A stretch of 64,000 bases of DNA from an uncultured Lachnospiraceae bacterium. Lineage in GTDB: Bacteria; Bacillota; Clostridia; Lachnospirales; Lachnospiraceae. The stretch is taken from contig CAOKPU010000007.1 in the NCBI GenBank assembly GCA_948470755.1, forward strand, positions 1 to 64,000, written 5' to 3'. Shown in pieces: positions 6,688 through 16,520 of the stretch. The notes below the pieces were generated by a model. The model saw nothing but the letters and a program-made list of their open reading frames with translations. It searched no databases and was not told the DNA's origin. Positions within the stretch are counted from its first letter, which is position 1. Each line of letters opens with the position of its first letter. Position numbers and translations under genes: made by a program.

Positions 6688-9600
6688 ATGTATCAAAAAG
6701 TATCGACCAATCTTAACTTTGTAGAACGGGAAAAACAGACGGAAAAATTCTGGAAAGAGAAGGATATTTTTGCAAAAAGCATGGAAAACCGCAAAGAGGG
6801 TCCAACTTATACTTTTTATGACGGGCCCCCTACGGCAAACGGGAAACCTCATATCGGGCATGTGTTGACGCGTGTTATTAAGGATATGATTCCAAGATAC
6901 CGTACGATGAAAGGCTATATGGTTCCGAGAAAGGCAGGCTGGGATACCCATGGACTTCCGGTGGAACTGGAAGTGGAGCGGGAACTTGGCTTGGACGGGA
7001 AAGAACAGATAGAGGAATATGGATTGGACCCGTTTATCTCAAAGTGTAAAGAAAGCGTATGGAAGTATAAGGGGATGTGGGAGGACTTTTCTGGAACCGT
7101 AGGTTTTTGGGCGGATATGGACGATCCTTATGTGACCTATCATGATGATTATATTGAATCGGAATGGTGGGCCTTAAAGCAGATCTGGGATAAAAGGCTG
7201 CTTTATAAAGGATTTAAAATTGTTCCTTATTGTCCCCGCTGCGGAACGCCGCTTTCCTCCCATGAGGTAGCGCAGGGATATAAAGACGTAAAAGAACGCT
7301 CTGCCATTGCCCGTTTTAAAGTGAAGGGAGAAGAGGCTTATATTCTGGCATGGACAACTACGCCATGGACGCTGCCTTCCAATGTAGCTCTTTGCGTCAA
7401 CCCAAAGGAAGCTTATGTAAAGGTAAAGGCAGGGGATGGCTATGACTATTATATGGCGGAAGCTTTGCTGGATACAGTGCTTGGGAAGCTGGGGGATGAG
7501 GAGAAGGGTATCCCGGCCTATGAAGAGCTGGAACGCTATATAGGGAAGGATCTGGAATACAAGGAATACGAACCGCTTTTTGATTATGCGGTAGACTTAT
7601 GTGATAAACAGCATAAAAAAGCGTTTTATGTAACATGTGACGAATACGTTACATTGACGGACGGTACCGGCGTTGTCCATATTGCTCCGGCTTTCGGTGA
7701 AGACGATGCCAATGTGGGACGTAAGTACGGCCTGCCTTTTGTGCAGTTGGTGGATGCAAAGGGTGAAATGACAAAGGAGACACCATATGAGGGAGTATTC
7801 TGTAAGAAAGCGGATCCTATGATCCTGAAAGATCTGGAGAAAAAAGGGCTTTTATTCGACGCGCCTAAGTTCGAGCATAGTTATCCTCATTGCTGGCGTT
7901 GTGATACCCCTTTGATTTATTATGCCCGCGAATCCTGGTTTATTAAAATGACAGAAGTGAAGGAAGATTTGATTCGTAATAATAATATGATCCATTGGAT
8001 TCCCGAGTCCATTGGCAAAGGGCGTTTTGGCGACTGGCTGGAAAATATCCAGGATTGGGGGATTTCCAGGAACCGTTATTGGGGAACTCCTTTAAATATA
8101 TGGGAATGCGGGGCTTGCGGGAAGATGCATTCCATCGGCAGCCGGGAGGAACTGGAGAAGATGAGCGGGAACGAAGAAGCCCGTACGGTGGAACTTCACA
8201 GGCCTTATATTGATGAGATCACAATAAAGTGTCCTGAGTGCGGCGGCATTATGAAACGCGTGCCGGAAGTTATTGATTGCTGGTTTGATTCCGGGGCTAT
8301 GCCTTTTGCCCAGCATCATTACCCGTTTGAGAATCAGGATTTGTTTGAACGACAGTTCCCGGCCCAGTTTATCTCCGAAGCGGTAGATCAGACGAGAGGA
8401 TGGTTCTATTCTTTGCTGGCGGAATCCACATTGCTCTTTAACAAACCCTGTTTTGAAAATGTCATTGTCCTGGGACATGTTCAGGATGAGAACGGGCAGA
8501 AGATGAGCAAATCGAAAGGAAATGCGGTAGATCCTTTTGAAGCTCTGGCTACTTACGGGGCAGATGCTATCCGTTGGTATTTTTATATTAATTCCGCCCC
8601 ATGGCTGCCGAACCGTTTTCACGGGAAGGCGGTACAGGAAGGTCAGAGGAAATTTATGGGTACTCTTTGGAATACCTATGCTTTCTTTGTGCTTTATGCA
8701 AATATTGATCAATTTGACGCTACAAAGCACCGGCTGGAATACGATCGGCTTCCGGTTATGGACAAATGGCTGCTTTCCAGGTTGAATACATTGATACAGG
8801 AAGTGGACCGGGATTTGGAATATTATAAGATCCCTGAGGCGGCGAGGGCTTTGGACGGTTTCGTGGATGAGATGAGCAATTGGTATGTCAGAAGGAGCCG
8901 TGAGCGTTTTTGGGCAAAGGGGATGGAGCAGGATAAAATAAATGCGTATATGACTTTGTATACTGCATTGGTTACGGTCTGCAAGTGCGCCGCGCCGATG
9001 ATTCCTTTTATGACAGAAGAAATCTACCGGAACCTGGTATGTTCTATAGACAAGGATGCACCGGAAAGCATCCATTTGTGTGATTTTCCTTTAGCGCAGG
9101 AGGAGTGGATTGATAAGAAGCTGGAAGAAGATATGGATGAGGCGCTTAAGATCGTAGTGATGGGCCGGGCCTGCAGGAATGCCGCCAATATTAAAAACCG
9201 GCAGCCTATCGGGGCAATGTACGTGAAGGCGCGGATGGATCTGGGGAGTTTTTATCAGGACATCATAAAAGATGAACTGAATGTAAAGACAGTGAACTTT
9301 ACGGATGATATAAGGGAATTTACGACTTATACCTTCAAACCCCAGCTTCGTACCGTAGGACCCAAATATGGCAGGCAGCTTAAGGGCATACAGAAGGAAT
9401 TGGCTGTTTTGGACGGGAATGCGGCGATGGATGAACTGAATGCGCAGGGGATGCTTAGGTTCGATATAAACGGGGCTGCCGTAGAATTGGCGAAAGAAGA
9501 TCTGTTGATCGAGATGGTGCAGAAAGAGGGTTATATATCGGAAGCGGATAATGGGGTAAGCGTAGTATTGGATACGAATTTGACGGAATCCTTGATCGAG

Positions 9601-9864
9601 GAGGGTTTTGTCTATGAGATGATTAGTAAGATTCAGACGATGCGCAAAGAAGCAGATTTTGAAGTAATGGATCATATTGAGATCGTGGTGGACAAAAATG
9701 AAAAAATTGCCGATGTGATTCGGAAAAATGAGGCAATGATCGTGGGCAAAGTGCTGGCGGAGCGGATAGAGGCTAAGGGGACGGATGACCTGGCAGGAGA
9801 ATGGCATGTGAAAGCCTGGAATGTCAACGGGGAAGATGTAACGATCGGCATCCGCAGGATTTAA
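6688..9864 (+). CDS. ileS: Isoleucyl-tRNA synthetase
   Basis: A class I synthetase of about 1058 residues that charges tRNA-Ile. It shows the HIGH-type motif PPTANGKPHIGHVLTR near residue 45, CP1 editing-domain sequence (TTPWTLPSN; GVVHIAPAFGEDD), and KMSKSKG near 605. The short N-terminus (MYQKVSTNLNF) and FYDGPPTANG block resemble the eukaryote-like type 2 IleRS and differ from the B. subtilis type. ATG 6688 or 6685 suits AAAGGA at 6674-6679; upstream in-frame ATGs fall inside a repeat hairpin. It is controlled by the T-box just upstream. Confidence 0.95.
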   Translation: MYQKVSTNLNFVEREKQTEKFWKEKDIFAKSMENRKEGPTYTFYDGPPTANGKPHIGHVLTRVIKDMIPRYRTMKGYMVPRKAGWDTHGLPVELEVERELGLDGKEQIEEYGLDPFISKCKESVWKYKGMWEDFSGTVGFWADMDDPYVTYHDDYIESEWWALKQIWDKRLLYKGFKIVPYCPRCGTPLSSHEVAQGYKDVKERSAIARFKVKGEEAYILAWTTTPWTLPSNVALCVNPKEAYVKVKAGDGYDYYMAEALLDTVLGKLGDEEKGIPAYEELERYIGKDLEYKEYEPLFDYAVDLCDKQHKKAFYVTCDEYVTLTDGTGVVHIAPAFGEDDANVGRKYGLPFVQLVDAKGEMTKETPYEGVFCKKADPMILKDLEKKGLLFDAPKFEHSYPHCWRCDTPLIYYARESWFIKMTEVKEDLIRNNNMIHWIPESIGKGRFGDWLENIQDWGISRNRYWGTPLNIWECGACGKMHSIGSREELEKMSGNEEARTVELHRPYIDEITIKCPECGGIMKRVPEVIDCWFDSGAMPFAQHHYPFENQDLFERQFPAQFISEAVDQTRGWFYSLLAESTLLFNKPCFENVIVLGHVQDENGQKMSKSKGNAVDPFEALATYGADAIRWYFYINSAPWLPNRFHGKAVQEGQRKFMGTLWNTYAFFVLYANIDQFDATKHRLEYDRLPVMDKWLLSRLNTLIQEVDRDLEYYKIPEAARALDGFVDEMSNWYVRRSRERFWAKGMEQDKINAYMTLYTALVTVCKCAAPMIPFMTEEIYRNLVCSIDKDAPESIHLCDFPLAQEEWIDKKLEEDMDEALKIVVMGRACRNAANIKNRQPIGAMYVKARMDLGSFYQDIIKDELNVKTVNFTDDIREFTTYTFKPQLRTVGPKYGRQLKGIQKELAVLDGNAAMDELNAQGMLRFDINGAAVELAKEDLLIEMVQKEGYISEADNGVSVVLDTNLTESLIEEGFVYEMISKIQTMRKEADFEVMDHIEIVVDKNEKIADVIRKNEAMIVGKVLAERIEAKGTDDLAGEWHVKAWNVNGEDVTIGIRRI

Positions 9865-9892
9865 GAGGCGCTGTTGGCGCAAATGCTTTTTC

Positions 9893-9920
9893 TTGCATTT
9901 TTCTACAATTAATGTATAAT
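9893..9920 (+). promoter_or_regulatory. Sigma-A promoter for glgP
   Basis: TTGCAT (9893-9898) and TATAAT (9915-9920), spacing 16, with an extended TG before the -10. It lies about 65 bp before the glgP start. Confidence 0.7.
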
Positions 9921-9983
9921 TTATCCTGAGAAAGAAATTTATCCGAGGGAAAGACTAGCAAAGCAAATAATTAGGAGGAACAT

Positions 9984-12464
9984 ATGGCTAAAAAAGGAAC
10001 CCTGTCTTTTGACAAAGACTTATTTAAACGGAGCGTGGTTTATAACGTAAAAACTTTATATAGGAAAAGTATGGAGGAAGCAACTCCGCAGCAGGTTTTC
10101 CAGGCTGTTTCTTATGCAATCAAGGATGCGATCGTAGACCACTGGATGACCAGCCAGGAAGAATATGAAAAACAGGATCCGAAAATGGTTTATTATTTGT
10201 CCATGGAGTTTTTAATGGGACGTGCTTTGGGGAATAATATTATAAATCTGCAGGCTTATAAACCGGTGAAAGACGCTCTGGACGAGCTGGGCGTGGATTT
10301 GAATCTGGTGGAAGACCAGGAGCCGGATCCGGCATTAGGGAATGGCGGTCTTGGAAGGCTTGCCGCATGTTTTTTAGATTCGCTGGCGACGTTGGGATAT
10401 TGTGCGTATGGCTGCGGCATCCGTTACCGTTATGGGATGTTCAAACAGCAGATCAAAGATGGATATCAGATAGAGGTTCCGGATAACTGGCTGGAAAATG
10501 GGAATCCTTTTGAACTGAGAAGGCCGGAATACGCAAAGGAAGTTAAGTTTGGCGGCTATGTAAATGTTTATGTGGATGAAAACGGACGGAGCAATTTCAG
10601 GCAGGAAGGATATCAGAGCGTAACCGCGATTCCCTATGACCTGCCTATCGTAGGTTATGGAAATGGTATCGTGAACACATTGCGTATCTGGGATGCGCAG
10701 CCGGTGGAGTGTTTTAAACTTGAGTCTTTTGATAAGGGTGATTACCAGAAAGCGGTAGAACAGGAAAACCTGGCGCGCAATATCGTGGAGGTCCTCTATC
10801 CGAACGACAACCATTATGCAGGAAAGGAGCTGCGCTTAAAACAGCAGTATTTCTTTATTTCCGCGTCCGTTCAGCAGGCGGTGTCAAAGTATATGCGTAC
10901 GCATAAGGACATCCGTAAGTTTTATGAAAAAGTTACGTTTCAGCTCAATGATACTCACCCTACCGTAGCGGTAGCGGAATTGATGCGCATTCTGATGGAT
11001 GAACATTACCTTACGTGGGATGAGGCATGGGAAGTGACGACGAAGACTTGCGCTTACACAAACCATACGATTATGGCGGAAGCATTGGAAAAATGGCCGA
11101 TCGAACTTTTCTCCAGGCTGCTTCCCAGAATCTATCAGATTATTGAAGAAATCAACCGCCGTTTCGTGATGCGGATTGAGCAGATGTATCCGGGCAATCA
11201 TGAGAAGGTGCGTAAAATGGCGATTATCTATGATGGTCAGGTGAAAATGGCTCATCTTGCCATAGCGGCAGGATATTCCGTAAACGGCGTAGCAAGGCTG
11301 CATACGGAGATTCTTAAGAATCAGGAGCTGAAAGATTTTTATGAGATGATGCCGGAGAAATTCAACAATAAGACGAACGGCATTACTCAGAGGAGATTCC
11401 TGCTCCACGGGAATCCGTTATTGGCTGACTGGGTGACTTCCTATGTAGGAAGAGACTGGATTACGGATCTTCCCAAAATAAACAAACTGAAAATTTATGC
11501 GGATGATGAAAAGGCGCAGCAGGAGTTCATGAACATCAAGTATAAGAACAAAGTCCGGCTGGCGGAATATATTCTGGAGCATAACGGAATCGAGGTAAAC
11601 CCGCGTTCGATCTTCGACGTACAAGTAAAGAGGCTTCATGAGTATAAGAGGCAGCTTTTAAATATCCTGCATATTATGCATTTGTATAATGAACTGAAAG
11701 AGCATCCGGATATGAATTTCTATCCGAGGACCTTTATTTTTGGTGCAAAAGCGGCTGCCGGCTATCGGAATGCGAAGCTGACTATCAAGTTGATCAATGC
11801 GGTAGGGGATGTGGTAAACAATGACCCTGCGATTAACGGCAAGATTAAAATTGTTTTTATCGAAGATTACAGGGTAAGCAATGCGGAAATGATTTTTGCG
11901 GCGGCAGATGTTTCCGAACAGATATCGACAGCCAGCAAAGAAGCTTCCGGCACAGGGAATATGAAGTTCATGTTAAACGGAGCGTTGACGTTGGGGACCA
12001 TGGACGGTGCAAATGTGGAAATCGTGGAAGAAGTAGGGGAAGAAAATGCATTTATTTTCGGCCTGAGTTCCGATGAGGTAATCCGCTATGAAAATTATGG
12101 CGGTTATAACCCTATGGATATCTTTAATAATGATGCCAATGTAAGAAAAGTGCTGATGCAGTTAATCAACGGCACTTACAGCAGGAATGACCCGGATTTA
12201 TTCAGGCCGCTTTATAACTCTTTATTGAATACGCTTTCTACTTCAAAAGCCGACATGTATTTTATCTTGAAGGATTTTGAAGCATATGCGGAAGCGCAAA
12301 GAAGGGTGGGACAGGCTTATCTGAATGAAAAAGCGTGGGCGAAGAGCGCGATCCTGAATGTGGCATGTTCCGGTAAATTCTCATCGGATAGGACGATTGA
12401 AGAGTATGTAAGTGATATTTGGCATTTGGACAGGGTAATACTGCCTGAAAAGAAAACAAAATAA
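9984..12464 (+). CDS. glgP: Glycogen/alpha-glucan phosphorylase
   Basis: An 826-residue PLP enzyme that releases glucose 1-phosphate from alpha-1,4-glucans. Marks include YYLSMEFLMGRALGNN near residue 66, the GNGGLGRLAACF block near 115, QLNDTHPT near 315, and the PLP-lysine region EASGTGNMKFMLNG followed by GTMDGANVEI near 650. Length is typical. AGGAGG precedes ATG, with its own promoter upstream and a strong terminator behind. No other glycogen gene is adjacent; the next gene handles polyphosphate. Confidence 0.96.
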   Translation: MAKKGTLSFDKDLFKRSVVYNVKTLYRKSMEEATPQQVFQAVSYAIKDAIVDHWMTSQEEYEKQDPKMVYYLSMEFLMGRALGNNIINLQAYKPVKDALDELGVDLNLVEDQEPDPALGNGGLGRLAACFLDSLATLGYCAYGCGIRYRYGMFKQQIKDGYQIEVPDNWLENGNPFELRRPEYAKEVKFGGYVNVYVDENGRSNFRQEGYQSVTAIPYDLPIVGYGNGIVNTLRIWDAQPVECFKLESFDKGDYQKAVEQENLARNIVEVLYPNDNHYAGKELRLKQQYFFISASVQQAVSKYMRTHKDIRKFYEKVTFQLNDTHPTVAVAELMRILMDEHYLTWDEAWEVTTKTCAYTNHTIMAEALEKWPIELFSRLLPRIYQIIEEINRRFVMRIEQMYPGNHEKVRKMAIIYDGQVKMAHLAIAAGYSVNGVARLHTEILKNQELKDFYEMMPEKFNNKTNGITQRRFLLHGNPLLADWVTSYVGRDWITDLPKINKLKIYADDEKAQQEFMNIKYKNKVRLAEYILEHNGIEVNPRSIFDVQVKRLHEYKRQLLNILHIMHLYNELKEHPDMNFYPRTFIFGAKAAAGYRNAKLTIKLINAVGDVVNNDPAINGKIKIVFIEDYRVSNAEMIFAAADVSEQISTASKEASGTGNMKFMLNGALTLGTMDGANVEIVEEVGEENAFIFGLSSDEVIRYENYGGYNPMDIFNNDANVRKVLMQLINGTYSRNDPDLFRPLYNSLLNTLSTSKADMYFILKDFEAYAEAQRRVGQAYLNEKAWAKSAILNVACSGKFSSDRTIEEYVSDIWHLDRVILPEKKTK

Positions 12465-12481
12465 AAAAGACGGACGAAAGA

Positions 12482-12518
12482 GGATTAGGCTTTGCAGCGG
12501 CAAAGCTTAATCCTTTTT
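12482..12518 (+). terminator. Intrinsic terminator after glgP
   Basis: GGATTAGGCTTTGC (12482-12495) pairs with GCAAAGCTTAATCC (12500-12513), followed by TTTTT. Confidence 0.9.
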
Positions 12519-12629
12519 GCAATTGCCGAAGTGGGATTGAGAGTTGAAAGGCCTGTCCGAAGATCTTGCCCGGCAGATCTGTCCGCTCTTGAATCCCAGG
12601 CTTGAATAAATCAGGAAAGGAGAGCTGGT

Positions 12630-14102
12630 ATGCTGAAAAATTGGATGATGGAGGAAAAACCGGAGGAAAATGAATTAAAAGAGAGGCTGAACGCGGCCAG
12701 GGAAAAACTATGGGCGCAACAGATGCGGATAAAAGAGCATAAGCTGCCGGTGCTTGTTTTGATGGAAGGCTGGGGAACGGCAGGAAAGGGGAGTTGTACA
12801 GGGCAAGTCATACGCAATATTGATCCCCGCTTTTTCAAAGTGGCGACCTTGGAAAAGAAAACGGAGGAAGAAAAAAGAAAGCCCTTTTTGAGCCGATATT
12901 TTACCCAGATCCCTGAGGCGGGGAAATTCGTTTTTATGGATTCGGGGTGGATGGATGAGGTAACCGGGCTTAGGCTGCATGGGAAATTGAGCAGAGAGGA
13001 ATATGAAATGCGGCTTGACAGCATCCGCAGGTTTGAAAGACAACTCACGGATAACGGATACTTGGTTATGAAATTCTTCTTCCACATCAGTGAAAAAGAA
13101 CAGAAAAAGAGAATAGGGAGCTTGTTAAAGGATATTGATACGGAATGGAGGGTGAACGACAACGATAAATGGCAGAATAAACACTATGGAAAATGCATGG
13201 AAGTATTTGACGAATATCTGGAAATGACAAATGCACCTTCCGCGCCGTGGTATATAGTGAATGCGAAATCCAGGAAATGGGCGGAGCTTCAGGTATTGGA
13301 AACCTTGACGGAAGGAATCGATATTGCGTTACAGAATAAGTCGCTGGCTGTCCCTCTTTTACAGAACGTATTCCCCTTGGTGAAAATGCCCAAACTGAAT
13401 GAGATTTCCCTGGACGAAAGGGTGGATGAAAAGGAATATAAGGAGCAGTTGGAAAGCCTGCAGGATCATCTTAGGGATCTTCATAACAGGCTTTACCGCA
13501 AACGGGTTCCGGTCATCATTGCTTATGAGGGCTGGGATGCGGCAGGGAAAGGCGGGAACATCAAACGCATTACGGAAGCCCTTGACCCGAGAGGATTCGA
13601 GGTACATCCGATAGCCAGCCCGGAACCTCATGAAAAAGCCAGGCATTATCTGTGGCGTTTTTGGACCAGGCTCCCGAAGACAGGGCATATTGCCATTTTC
13701 GACAGGACATGGTATGGAAGAGTAATGGTGGAACGGTTGGAAGGTTTTTGCAGTGAAAACGACTGGAAACGTGCTTATCATGAAATCAATGAATTTGAAA
13801 AGGAACTGGCAGACTGGGGTGCGGTCATTATAAAATTTTGGGTGCAGATCGATAAAGATACCCAGCTCGAACGCTTTGAAATGAGGCAGAATACACCGGA
13901 AAAACAGTGGAAGATTACGGAAGAGGACTGGCGGAACAGGGAAAAATGGGATTCTTATGAAGATGCGATAAATGAGATGATACAAAAAACGAGTACGGTT
14001 TATGCCCCATGGTATATATTGGAGTCGGTAGATAAAAAATATGCGCGGCTGAAAGCTTTAAGGATCGTGATCGGGCGGTTGGAAGCGGCTTTAAAGGGAT
14101 AG
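12630..14102 (+). CDS. pap: Polyphosphate:AMP phosphotransferase (two-domain PPK2)
   Basis: A 490-residue protein made of two tandem PPK2 domains, the layout of class II PPK2/PAP, which phosphorylates AMP to ADP with polyphosphate. Domain 1 (about 15-235) keeps a Walker A (EGWGTAGKG) but has MDSGWMDEV where the Walker B/lid motif should be. Domain 2 (about 260-490) has an intact EGWDAAGKGG and FDRTWYGR. So domain 2 is likely catalytic and domain 1 structural, as described for this class. GGAAAGGAG precedes ATG. It probably has its own transcript. Confidence 0.88.
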   Translation: MLKNWMMEEKPEENELKERLNAAREKLWAQQMRIKEHKLPVLVLMEGWGTAGKGSCTGQVIRNIDPRFFKVATLEKKTEEEKRKPFLSRYFTQIPEAGKFVFMDSGWMDEVTGLRLHGKLSREEYEMRLDSIRRFERQLTDNGYLVMKFFFHISEKEQKKRIGSLLKDIDTEWRVNDNDKWQNKHYGKCMEVFDEYLEMTNAPSAPWYIVNAKSRKWAELQVLETLTEGIDIALQNKSLAVPLLQNVFPLVKMPKLNEISLDERVDEKEYKEQLESLQDHLRDLHNRLYRKRVPVIIAYEGWDAAGKGGNIKRITEALDPRGFEVHPIASPEPHEKARHYLWRFWTRLPKTGHIAIFDRTWYGRVMVERLEGFCSENDWKRAYHEINEFEKELADWGAVIIKFWVQIDKDTQLERFEMRQNTPEKQWKITEEDWRNREKWDSYEDAINEMIQKTSTVYAPWYILESVDKKYARLKALRIVIGRLEAALKG

Positions 14103-14191
14103 GGCAGTTAGGCCTTGCAGGATTTGGGAATATGGATTAAGATTAAAGCAACTATATAAGTCAGAAAGGGACGAAAAGAAGGAGGAACAAA

Positions 14192-15304
14192 GTGGGTACA
14201 ATAGCAAATGAAAAGGTAAAGGAAACAATTGCGTCAAAGTTTCAGACGGAGGGGGAGATCGTAGAGCTGATCCCTTTTGGGAACGGGTATATTAATGATA
14301 CTTTCCGCATCACGTGTGAATTGCCGGAAGGAAAGGAGATAAGATATATCCTTCAGAAGATGAATAACAGTATTTTTAAAAACCCGGCGGAGCTGATGGA
14401 AAATGTGATGAATGTAACAAAGTTCCTGCGCAAGAAGATTATTGCGGCAGGCGGCGATCCGAACAGGGAGACGTTGAATGTAATCCCTACCAAAGACGGG
14501 AACAATTATTTGGATAATGGGGAAGAATGCTGGCGGATGTATATTTTTATCGAAGGGGCTACCTGTTATGATGAGGTAAAAACACCGGAGGACTTTTATA
14601 ACAGCGCGGTTTCTTTTGGGAATTTTCAAAGGCTGCTGTCTGATTATCCGGCAGAAACCCTGCATGAAACTATCGTAAACTTCCACAATACCGTCAGCCG
14701 TTTTGCTGATTTTAAGAAAGCGGTGGAAGAGGATGTCTGCGGCCGGGTACAGGAAGTACAGGAAGAAATAAAATTCATATTTGACAGGGAGAAAGATGCC
14801 CATATTATCTGTGATGCCCTGGAAGAAAAGAGGATTCCTCTGCGCGTGACTCATAATGATACGAAACTGAATAATATCATGATAGATGATAAGACGGGAA
14901 AAGGGCTTTGCGTTATTGATCTGGATACCGTTATGCCCGGTTCGGCTCTTTATGACTTTGGGGATTCCATCCGTTTTGGGGCGAGTACTGCGGCGGAAGA
15001 TGAAGTGAATTTGGATCTGGTGACTGTGAATCTGGAGTTATTCGACGTTTACGCCAAGGGTTTCCTGGAAGGATGTGCAGGCAGCTTGACGGAAGAAGAG
15101 GTCAGGCTTTTCCCGGCAGGTGCAAAAGTTATCACCTTTGAACAGGGAATGCGCTTCTTGACAGATTATCTTCAGGGCGATACTTATTACAAAACCAGCA
15201 GGCCGGGGCATAATCTGGACAGAAGCAGGACGCAGCTTAAGCTGGTGGCGGATATGGAAAAGAAGTGGGATGAAATGGAAAAAATTGTAGAAAAATATAG
15301 ATAA
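14192..15304 (+). CDS. nahK: N-acetylhexosamine 1-kinase-like phosphotransferase
   Basis: A 370-residue protein-kinase-like sugar kinase. It has the catalytic HNDTKLNNIMID (Brenner-type HxD) near residue 222, the metal-binding CVIDLDTVMPGS near 247, and the FGNGYINDTF glycine loop near 30. NahK phosphorylates GlcNAc or GalNAc at C1. The assignment is strengthened by the GH112 phosphorylase and sugar ABC transporter a few kb away. It starts with GTG, 6-7 nt after GGAGG. It is convergent with the AraC regulator of the same locus. Confidence 0.85.
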   Translation: MGTIANEKVKETIASKFQTEGEIVELIPFGNGYINDTFRITCELPEGKEIRYILQKMNNSIFKNPAELMENVMNVTKFLRKKIIAAGGDPNRETLNVIPTKDGNNYLDNGEECWRMYIFIEGATCYDEVKTPEDFYNSAVSFGNFQRLLSDYPAETLHETIVNFHNTVSRFADFKKAVEEDVCGRVQEVQEEIKFIFDREKDAHIICDALEEKRIPLRVTHNDTKLNNIMIDDKTGKGLCVIDLDTVMPGSALYDFGDSIRFGASTAAEDEVNLDLVTVNLELFDVYAKGFLEGCAGSLTEEEVRLFPAGAKVITFEQGMRFLTDYLQGDTYYKTSRPGHNLDRSRTQLKLVADMEKKWDEMEKIVEKYR

Positions 15305-15341
15305 GAAAAACCGGAAACGGATAAAGGCAGCCGGATTTGAC

Positions 15342-15367
15342 AGTGGGCGGGGATTTCCCCGCTCATT
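15342..15367. terminator. Bidirectional terminator between nahK and araC-type gene
   Basis: AGTGGGCGGGG (15342-15352) pairs with CCCCGCTCATT (15357-15367), including two G-U pairs. An AT-rich stretch (AATATTTTTTT) follows on the plus side and overlaps the end of the convergent gene. Confidence 0.65.
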
Positions 15368-15368
15368 G

Positions 15369-16214
15369 TTAATATTTTTTTGTATGCATTTTCCGGTATT
15401 GCTGCGGCGTCATACCTACGGATTTTTTGAAGATCTGTGAGAAATAGGATTGGGAGGAGAAGCCGGTACTGGAGGCAATCTGGGCAATGGAATGATTGGT
15501 GCTGATTAAGAGTTCCATGCTGGCCTGCAGCCGTCTGGTGGATAAATAGCTGATCGGCGACTGACCGATGCAACTGGCAAAGGAATGCGCCAGATAATAT
15601 TTATTGATATGGGTGATTTCCGCTAAAGTATCCAGAGTAATGTTCTGGGCATAGTTGGAATCGATGTAGCGTTTGGCAAGGGCGCATTCTTTGGATATAC
15701 GGAATGTGGAGTCGGAGATAATGGACAGATCCAGTTCCCGGGATATGAAAACAAGAAGAATCTGCAGCAGGCTTTGGCAGACAATATCAAACCCGGCTTT
15801 TTTCTCATGGAATTCCTGAAGCATAAGCTGGGAATAATCTACAAGATGGTTCTGGGAAGAAGTATAGCTATAGTGGCTGTAATTTTTCCGGTTCCCTTCA
15901 TTTTTATCATGGAAAGAGAATGCAAGACCGTCCACACCGAAAACAATGTATTCCATGGGATTGTTGGTCATTGTTTTCTCCGTGTGTTCCACATGGGGAT
16001 TGATGATCATAAGGTCGTTTGGTTTTACGGGTATCATTTCGTTTTCCACATGGAAAATGCCGTTCCCGCTTATGACATAAAAAAGTTCCGTAAAATGGTG
16101 GGTGTGGGGGAGGCTTTGCCAATCCCCTTCGTATTTGGATATGGAAATATAGCGGAGATTGAAATTGAGTTTTGATAAATTTTGCTGTTCCAGGTTGATT
16201 CTTTCATTGCTCAT
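15369..16214 (-). CDS. AraC family transcriptional regulator
   Basis: A 281-residue regulator with an N-terminal cupin sensor (HTHHFTELFYVISGNG near residue 37, PNDLMIINPHVEHTEK near 65). The C-terminal AraC double helix-turn-helix covers about 180-281 (LDTLAEITHINKYYLAHSF; IAQIASSTGFSSQSYFSQIFKK). It is divergent from the sugar ABC transporter across a 306-bp AT-rich gap, so it is the likely activator of the galacto-/lacto-N-biose genes. GGCGGCATTCC reads on the minus strand as a modest SD (GAAAGGCGG). Confidence 0.9.
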   Translation of the reverse strand: MSNERINLEQQNLSKLNFNLRYISISKYEGDWQSLPHTHHFTELFYVISGNGIFHVENEMIPVKPNDLMIINPHVEHTEKTMTNNPMEYIVFGVDGLAFSFHDKNEGNRKNYSHYSYTSSQNHLVDYSQLMLQEFHEKKAGFDIVCQSLLQILLVFISRELDLSIISDSTFRISKECALAKRYIDSNYAQNITLDTLAEITHINKYYLAHSFASCIGQSPISYLSTRRLQASMELLISTNHSIAQIASSTGFSSQSYFSQIFKKSVGMTPQQYRKMHTKKY

Positions 16215-16457
16215 GGAATGCCGCCTTTCTTTCGTGCTTTTTATGTTTTATCAAAAAAATTGACAATAATGTAAAAAAAATATTGGTTAATATGACGAAC
16301 AAAAAGGAAAAATAGATTTTCTTTTTATATAATTATACCTTATAAAAATCAAATGATAAAGTTTTTTATTTTAAATTACAACAAGAATTATAAAAAATAG
16401 AGCAACAATGAAATTGAATAGGGAAAAATAAACAGATATACTTATGTTATAAGAAAC

Positions 16458-16483
16458 TTGTTGTCAATTATCAACAATATAAT
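16458..16483 (+). promoter_or_regulatory. Inverted-repeat operator abutting the -10 of the sugar ABC operon
   Basis: The 306-bp divergent gap (16215-16520) is very AT-rich. It holds TTGTTG-N8-CAACAA (16458-16477), a near-perfect 20-bp palindrome, directly followed by TATAAT (16478-16483). The gene starts at 16521 after GGAGG. A repressor or CcpA-like protein could act here, but I do not know the owner of this site. Nothing else was recognised in the gap. Confidence 0.5.
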
Positions 16484-16520
16484 GCTTGTAATTTTTGATT
16501 ACGGCAAAAGGAGGACAAAC

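Noticed and set aside
8092..9075. Minus-strand frame of 327 codons inside ileS
   Set aside because: It has no recognisable domain and lies fully antisense to conserved synthetase sequence.
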